Assembly (NCBI RefSeq): GCF_026283945.1
Contig: NZ_JAPDPC010000001.1
Location: forward strand, 2,356,001 to 2,420,000
Length of the DNA stretch: 64,000 nucleotides
Reading direction: 5' to 3'
Origin: Dyella humicola
GTDB lineage: Bacteria; Pseudomonadota; Gammaproteobacteria; Xanthomonadales; Rhodanobacteraceae
The notes beneath the pieces were generated by a model that was given only the letters and a program-made list of their open reading frames with translations, was not told the origin of the DNA and made no database searches. A program made the translations under genes and the position numbers. Below are positions 58,999-64,000 of the stretch, piece after piece. Numbering within the stretch: the first letter of the stretch is position 1; each line of letters begins with the position of its first letter.

Positions 58999-59937
58999 TC
59001 ACCTCGCGAGTTTGGCATGCGCGTCCAGCCAGGGCGCCAACGACACCTGCCAAATGTTGTATTTGCCGTTATCCCAATCGGCGCGTGTAGCACCCGGAGG
59101 CATGTCGCTAAGGCGATCGCTGGCGAAATACAGCGTGCGATGATCAGGGCTCAGGCGCGCTTCGGCATCGGAGCCCGCGCTGTTCACTACATCGCCCAGA
59201 TGTATGGGCGTACCCCACTGTCCGTGATCACGAAACACGATGAACAGATCGATCTGGCGTGCCGGTGCGCGATTGGAACCGAACACGACGAACGACTCAT
59301 CCGGCGCGACTGCCGGGTCAACGTCGGTCGTCGTGCCATCGCTGAATGGCAACGGCTGTGGCTCCTGGTAAACACCGCCCATATAGGCAGCACGATAAAG
59401 CCGGAAGTGCGTCGGATCTTCCGCGGGATGCATGAAATACAGCGCGCCGTCAGCCGCCACGCTCGGTGCAAAACTGGAGTCGCTGCGATTGACCATGTCG
59501 GCCAGGCGTACCGGCACACTCCAGCCACCACCTTGGCGCGTCACCCTCCAGAGATTACCTCCGGCGCCGGGGAAGCTGCGCCCCATGAAGAAGCCATCCA
59601 GTGGTTTGCCACCGGTGTCCTTCGGTCGATTGGAGATAAACACCAGAGCCTGCCCATCCGGCGACATGCTCGGCTCCATATCACTCCACTACCCGGAGAA
59701 CGGCGCCGTCGAGGGTGGCGACCAGTGGCCTCGCTTGAGATGGCTGACCAGGATGCTTGAGTGTGGCCCATCGCTGCGTGAGAAGAACACCGTCTTGCCA
59801 TCCGGTGTGAATGCCGGCGCGCTATCGTGCAAAGGGCCCGAAATCACGCCGGGAGCGAAGACGGTGGGTGCTGCATCGGCGGCCCAGGCCGGCACGACGC
59901 TCAAGGCAAGCAAGCTGCTGAACACGTGGCGGAGCAT
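58999..59937 (-). pseudogene. PD40/TolB-like beta-propeller protein, split by an amber codon
   Basis: The start at 59937 (MLRHVFSSLLALSVVPAWA, signal peptide) has AAGGA upstream. After about 82 residues the frame meets TAG at 59689-59691 and then continues in the same frame to 58999. The join (APFSG-stop-WSDMEPSMSPDGQALVF) is where related proteins read through, so one base change made the stop. Both halves carry PD40 repeats: SAPAFTPDGKTVFFSR, EPSMSPDGQALVFISNRP, FAPSVAADGALYFMHPAED and SDAEARLSPDHRTLYFASDR. An intact protein of about 312 aa would be a periplasmic propeller. Confidence 0.82.
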
Positions 59938-60227
59938 GGTGTGTCCTTGGCCAGGCACGGAAGGAAGGCGGCACCACTGAACGGTCGAGCACTCAAGTGA
60001 ATCGATAGCGGCGAAGCATACCGGCTGGATTCACGAAGATACGCGGAACCTGTCGATGGTCACGGAAACCCTGGCGCGAGGCACGCAGGTTGGGGGCCCC
60101 TGCCCCTTCACTATTCGAAGACGAGGACACATCGATCTTTCACCCTGGAATCGCCGGACGCGACGTCCCCGCCACCGACAACCCCGCGCAAACCTGGCAA
60201 CTCCGCCCTCTTCAACGGAGATACCCC

Positions 60228-61130
60228 ATGAAATACCGCCTGCTCGTTCTTCCGCTCGCGCTCGCCGCCTGTTCGCAATCACCGCAATCGACGGCCCCTG
60301 CCTCTTCGACGACCACAGCGAGCGCGGCCACGGCTGCAGCGACACCACCGGTTGCAATGACGGCGCCAGCCGCTGCCGCAACGACGGCGGCGCCGACCGA
60401 TACCAGCCTGCTCGGCCGCTATCACTGGCAACTCAATGACGCCACCGATACCAGCGGCAAACGCATCGATGCGCTGTTCGTCCGTACCGACAAGCCGGTG
60501 CAGCTGGACTTTAACGGCGGCCGTATCAACGTCATCAACAGCTGCAACGTCATGGGCGGCGGCTACAGCGTCGAGAACGGGCGACTGCAGATAGGCACGA
60601 TGATGCAGAGCAGGATGGCCTGCGTCGAACCCGGCCTCGCCGCGCTAGACGGCGCCATCAGCCAGCGCCTCCAGGGCAGCCTGAAATTGAGCCTGCAAGC
60701 CGAGAGCGCCACACCCCACCTGCAATTGATCACCGACAGCGGCGACACGTTGAGCTTCACCGGCGTGCCGACGGCGGAGACGCGATTCGGCGGTCCGGGC
60801 GTCACGGCCTTCCTTGAAGTGGCCGCGCAAACCGTGCCATGCAACGGCCCCGTGCCGGCCAATCATCCCGTATTGGCCAACCATCCCGTGCTTGGCAACC
60901 GGCCATGCCTGCAAGTGCGCGATCGCTTTTTTGATGAGCACGGCCTGGCGAGCGGCACGCCAGGCGAGTGGCGCCCGCTCAATCAGCAGATCGAGGGCTA
61001 TACCCACGAACCGGGCATTCGCAACGTGCTGCGCGTGAAGCGTTTTACCATCAAGAACCCGCCCGCCAATGCACCGTCTTCCGCATATGTACTGGATCTG
61101 GTGGTGGAGTCGGAGAAGGTCGCGCAGTGA
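60228..61130 (+). CDS. META and DUF4377 domain lipoprotein
   Basis: 300 aa. GGAG precedes the ATG at 60228. A lipobox (ALAAC) is followed by an Ala/Thr/Pro-rich linker of about 45 residues. Residues 60-185 are a META domain like HslJ (LGRYHWQLNDATD ... PVQLDFNGGRINVINSCNVMGGGYSVENGRLQIGTMMQSRMACVEP). Residues 195-300 are a DUF4377-type domain (VTAFLEVAAQTVPCNG ... LQVRDR ... GYTHEPGIRNVLRVKRF). A short tandem NHPVLANHPVLGNRP lies between. META proteins are linked to heat shock and drug tolerance; the role here is inferred. Confidence 0.82.
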   Translation: MKYRLLVLPLALAACSQSPQSTAPASSTTTASAATAAATPPVAMTAPAAAATTAAPTDTSLLGRYHWQLNDATDTSGKRIDALFVRTDKPVQLDFNGGRINVINSCNVMGGGYSVENGRLQIGTMMQSRMACVEPGLAALDGAISQRLQGSLKLSLQAESATPHLQLITDSGDTLSFTGVPTAETRFGGPGVTAFLEVAAQTVPCNGPVPANHPVLANHPVLGNRPCLQVRDRFFDEHGLASGTPGEWRPLNQQIEGYTHEPGIRNVLRVKRFTIKNPPANAPSSAYVLDLVVESEKVAQ

Positions 61131-61136
61131 TGAAAT

Positions 61137-61165
61137 CACCCCGCCCGCACGTGGCAGGCGGGGTG
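61137..61165. terminator. Hairpin between convergent META lipoprotein and kup genes
   Basis: CACCCCGCC (61137-61145) and GGCGGGGTG (61157-61165) form a perfect 9-bp GC-rich stem with an 11-nt loop. It lies just past the plus-strand stop at 61130 and before the minus-strand stop at 61200. There is no U-tract; it may serve both directions. Confidence 0.5.
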
Positions 61166-61199
61166 CAGGTAGCCGCGGTTCGTGCCAATGGCTTAGCCC

Positions 61200-63077
61200 T
61201 CAGATCGACACCTGCCGTCCTATATCCACCACCTGGCCCGGCGGCACGTGCAGGTAGTCGGTCAGGCGCGTGCTATTGCGCAACAGCACGCTGAACAGCG
61301 ACACCATCCAACGCGGCAGACCGCGGCCGTCCATCCGCGGCACGATCTTTTCCATGCCGGTGAAATAAGTGAGTTCGTGCGTATCGATAGGGCAGCCACA
61401 GGCGGCGATCTGCGACATCAAGGACGGCAGGTCGGGTTTTTGCATGAAGCCGTAGTTCGCCGTGATCGACCAGAAATTCGGTGCCAACTCCACCATGGTC
61501 AGGCGATTTTTTGCCGCGATGTAAGGTGTCGACGCGACATCCAGGGTTACGGCCAGCACGCGCGCGTGCAAGGCGTGGGTGTGCTTGACGTACCAAATCA
61601 TTACCGGAGGTGTCGTGGCGCGGGCACGCGTCAGGAACACCGCTGTGCCAGGCACGCGAGATACCCCGGACTCCGCCATGTCGCTAAGGAACGCGTCGAT
61701 AGGCACGGGATTCTCGTCAAGCCGGTTTGCCACGGCCTTGATGCCTTTGTGCCACACGAACATGATGAGATAGACCATGGCCGCAAGCAGCAACGGTACA
61801 TAACCGCCCTCAAACAGCTTCATCATGTTCGACGAGAAGAAGGCGGCATCGACCACGAAGAACAAGCCGGCCACCGCACCACTCGCGACGAGGTTCCACT
61901 TCCAGATTTCGCGCATCGCGATGAACAATAGCGCCGTGGTCATCAACATCGTGGCAGACACGGCGATACCGTAGGCGCCGGCGAGGTTTTCCGACTTGCG
62001 AAAAGCCAGTGCCAAGCCAATGGTTACCAGCATCAGTATCCAGTTGACGCCGCCCACGTAGATCTGACCGTAACCCTCACCCGAGGTTTGCCGAATTCTC
62101 AGGCGTGGCATCCAGCCAAGCTGGATCGCCTGCCGCGTCATGGAAAACGCGCCGGTGATGATCGACTGGCTGGCGATGATGGTGGCGACGGTCGCGAGAA
62201 TGATCAGTGGCAGTGTCAGCGATGCAGGGCACAGATGGTAGAAAATATTCCCCTCCGTCGGCGCGCCTTCCAGCACGATGGCGCCCTGCCCCGCGTAGTT
62301 CAGCACCAGACTCGGAAACACCAGCGACGACCATGCCAGCTTGATCGGACCTGCGCCAAAGTGACCCATGTCCGCGTACAAAGCTTCCGCACCCGTCACG
62401 CACAAGAACACGCCACCCAGCACCAGAAACGCGCCACGACCTCCGTGCACCAGGTAGGTCAGCGCGTAATACGGGTTTAGCGCCCACAGGATCCCCGGAT
62501 GCCGCACAATGCCCCACACGCCAAGCACCGCCATGGTCAGAAACCAGATCGCCATGATGGGACCAAACGCGCGCCCGATTTTCGCGGTCCCCATGGGCTG
62601 CAGTGCAAACAGGGCCAGCAGGATCACCACGGTTAGCGGCAACACATAGGGCTGTACCGATGGTGCCGCAATATTCAAACCTTCCAGGGCCGACAACACC
62701 GAGATGGCCGGCGTAATCGCACCATCGCCATAAATCAGCGCGGCACCGAACAAGCCAGCAGCCACGATCGCCGGGCGCTTGCGTCGCTTTACGCCAAGCA
62801 GGGCCATCAAGGCCAAGATACCGCCCTCACCGTCATTGTCGATGCGCATGGCAAAGCCGGCGTACTTCACCGTCGTGACGATGATCAGCGTCCAGATCAG
62901 CAGCGAAATCACCCCGAAGATGGTTTGCGCGGAATGACCGCCAGTCAAATCCAGCACCGTCTTGAAGGTGTAGAGCGGACTGGTGCCGATGTCGCCGAAG
63001 ACCACACCAAGGGCCCCGACACCAGCTACCAGTGTCGAGGGCTTCTTCCAGGGGCTCGATGTGGAATCCTGGCTCAC
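61200..63077 (-). CDS. kup: Low-affinity K+ transporter Kup
   Basis: 625 aa (E. coli Kup 622) from a GTG at 63077 (VSQDSTSS), with AGGTG upstream; no ATG fits and a longer frame to 63290 is not Kup sequence. The N-terminal motif ALGVVFGDIGTSPLYTFKTVL is diagnostic. Twelve helices follow, including GDGAITPAISVLSALEGLNI and GAEALYADMGHFGAGPIKLAW, and a cytosolic C-terminal domain with TPPVMIWYVKHTHALHARVL and GFMQKPDLPSLM. Kup is a K+/H+ symporter used mainly at low pH. It stands alone on its transcript. Confidence 0.95.
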   Translation of the reverse strand: MSQDSTSSPWKKPSTLVAGVGALGVVFGDIGTSPLYTFKTVLDLTGGHSAQTIFGVISLLIWTLIIVTTVKYAGFAMRIDNDGEGGILALMALLGVKRRKRPAIVAAGLFGAALIYGDGAITPAISVLSALEGLNIAAPSVQPYVLPLTVVILLALFALQPMGTAKIGRAFGPIMAIWFLTMAVLGVWGIVRHPGILWALNPYYALTYLVHGGRGAFLVLGGVFLCVTGAEALYADMGHFGAGPIKLAWSSLVFPSLVLNYAGQGAIVLEGAPTEGNIFYHLCPASLTLPLIILATVATIIASQSIITGAFSMTRQAIQLGWMPRLRIRQTSGEGYGQIYVGGVNWILMLVTIGLALAFRKSENLAGAYGIAVSATMLMTTALLFIAMREIWKWNLVASGAVAGLFFVVDAAFFSSNMMKLFEGGYVPLLLAAMVYLIMFVWHKGIKAVANRLDENPVPIDAFLSDMAESGVSRVPGTAVFLTRARATTPPVMIWYVKHTHALHARVLAVTLDVASTPYIAAKNRLTMVELAPNFWSITANYGFMQKPDLPSLMSQIAACGCPIDTHELTYFTGMEKIVPRMDGRGLPRWMVSLFSVLLRNSTRLTDYLHVPPGQVVDIGRQVSI

Positions 63078-63440
63078 GGGGCACCTGATCGACGCCAAAC
63101 GAATAAGGCGGCAGCGTACTGCCCCTGGGTGACACTCAATATAGAGAGGGACAGTGAAACGCCGGACCCGCGCGCCTTCACCAGAAATGGCGCCGCAGAC
63201 ATTCCAGACAATGACCGCTCCGCAAGAGATGCCGTGCAAGAAGCACGGCGCCACCCGCGCGTGAAGCGCGCACGCTCGGAGGACGCCCACGCACGCTCAG
63301 GCAAAAGGCTGGCCCGACTATTCGGTGCATCGAAGCCATCCGCTGGCACGGCACGCAGCCAAAGGCCGCCACATGGCGGCCTTTGCCATCAGGACAAATG
63401 TCGCACCAGCGACTCCATAGGCAGGTGCAAGACGAACTAC
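63078..63440. other. Intergenic region upstream of kup
   Basis: The 363 bp separate two minus-strand genes. The OmpA-side terminator (63361-63384) is the only clear element. The part nearer kup includes TATATT near 63140 on the minus strand, a possible -10, without a good -35 partner. I see no gene or riboswitch. Confidence 0.45.
63361..63384 (-). terminator. Hairpin after the OmpA-family gene
   Basis: AAAGGCCGCC (63361-63370), ACAT loop, and GGCGGCCTTT (63375-63384) form a perfect 10-bp stem, 57 bp past the OmpA-family stop. The arms end in A and T runs of three, giving a short U-tract on the minus strand. Confidence 0.7.
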
Positions 63441-64000
63441 TCAGCCACTGCTATTGCCGGTATTGCTCGCAGCGGGTGCGCTCTCTGCATTGCCGTTGAA
63501 ATCGACGACCAGTGCCACACGACGATTGGGTAATCCTTTTTCGCCATAGGCTCCGGCTACCACTTGTCGATTCTTCGCCTGACCATAGCTCACTGCCCGC
63601 ACCTGGCTGTCGGCAAGCCCGCCCGTCTGCACCAGGTAATTGCGCACCGCTTCCGCACGCCGCATGCCCAGCCTGTAGTTGTGACCTGCCGAGCCGGATG
63701 GGTCGGTGAAACCCTCGACGGTAACCAGTGCATTGGAGTGGTGCTCTTTCAGCACTTTCGCGTAATCATCGAGCAGTGCCTTGTCCTGGTCGCGCAAGTC
63801 CGCCTTGTCGGTGTCGAAAAGCGCAATCGTGTCAACGCGAATACGACCCTGCATCTCGGCGATCGCCGCATCGTACTTGGCGAACCGCTGCTGCATCTCC
63901 TGCTTGATAGCATCGATTTCCTGCTGCTGCCTTTGGTCGTTGTTCCGTAATTCCGTAATGGCGGTGTCGAAATCGGCCTTTTTGACGAAATCTGAGCAGC
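63441..64000 (-). CDS. OmpA-family peptidoglycan-binding lipoprotein (5' end outside window)
   Basis: The frame stays open to the right edge; the first internal ATG at 63896 is not the start. The visible part begins CSDFVKKADFDTAITE, where the Cys may be the lipobox Cys, so little is missing. A coiled-coil linker rich in Gln follows (NNDQRQQQEIDAIKQEMQQRFAKYD). The OmpA C-terminal domain has VTVEGFTDPSGSAGHNYRLGMRRAEAVRNYLVQTGG, with the Asp and Arg that bind diaminopimelate, then YGEKGLPNRRVALVVDF. It would anchor the outer membrane to peptidoglycan. A terminator follows. Confidence 0.87.
   Translation of the reverse strand, partial: CSDFVKKADFDTAITELRNNDQRQQQEIDAIKQEMQQRFAKYDAAIAEMQGRIRVDTIALFDTDKADLRDQDKALLDDYAKVLKEHHSNALVTVEGFTDPSGSAGHNYRLGMRRAEAVRNYLVQTGGLADSQVRAVSYGQAKNRQVVAGAYGEKGLPNRRVALVVDFNGNAESAPAASNTGNSSG

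Noticed and set aside
58999-59937. TAG in the PD40 gene as pyrrolysine or programmed readthrough
   Set aside because: No supporting genes or context in the window; a simple nonsense change or sequencing error is more likely.

Overview
The window is GC-rich, densely packed, typical gammaproteobacterial chromosome. The gene set points to the Xanthomonadales, most likely Rhodanobacteraceae (Dyella, Rhodanobacter, Luteibacter or Frateuria type): an imuA-imuB-dnaE2 mutasome, smc next to zipA, prfB near lysS, and Xanthomonadales-style extragenic repeats. This placement is inference from gene content. I saw no tRNA, rRNA, CRISPR array, transposase or phage gene.

Layout. 1-6 kb: end of a sensor kinase, a secreted hypothetical protein, an MBL-fold hydrolase, a quinone oxidoreductase, and a stress island (two universal stress proteins and a GNAT acetyltransferase) with two FNR/ANR-like boxes. 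6.1-6.7 kb: a 611-bp nested inverted repeat without a gene. 6.8-12.5 kb: a UmuD/LexA-like peptidase, imuA, imuB and dnaE2 for damage-induced mutagenesis. 12.6-14.8 kb: an iron-type trio (DUF3325, DUF3649, PepSY) behind a Fur-box-like palindrome. 14.8-21 kb: an orphan DUF2384 protein, a MocR regulator divergent from an AhpD-like gene, and two lipoprotein hydrolases. 21-29.5 kb: zipA, smc, bolA, a YciI-like gene, lysS, a small lipoprotein, and prfB with its +1 recoding site. 29.7-33.6 kb: a PerM/AI-2E family permease, a small GGCT-like protein, and asnB.

The main discovery is upstream of asnB. A short reading frame with six Asn codons in seven (LNNNANNN) is followed by mutually exclusive RNA stems and a textbook intrinsic terminator, all before the asnB start. 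This is the architecture of ribosome-mediated transcription attenuation, here apparently sensing charged tRNA-Asn.

33.6-45.6 kb is a run of head-to-tail, mostly overlapping genes: RND adaptor, RND pump, an unknown membrane protein, a complete but reordered Mrp-type cation/proton antiporter (E-F-G-A'B-C-D-D2), and an RND outer-membrane factor. It looks like one efflux-plus-antiporter transcription unit. 45.7-48.4 kb holds arcD-arcA (arginine import and deimination) with a hairpin near the inferred mRNA start. 49-52 kb has a Slam-like TPR/beta-barrel protein and an NhaC antiporter. 52.2-59 kb is a terminal oxidase locus: CtaG, a CopD/HemJ-like protein, DUF2231, CoxB, a CoxA-CoxC fusion with Glu replaced by Asp in the GHPEVY motif, a small membrane subunit, a ferric-reductase-like flavoprotein and a 31-residue membrane peptide. 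The end holds a PD40 gene broken by an amber codon, a META/DUF4377 lipoprotein, kup, and part of an OmpA-family lipoprotein.
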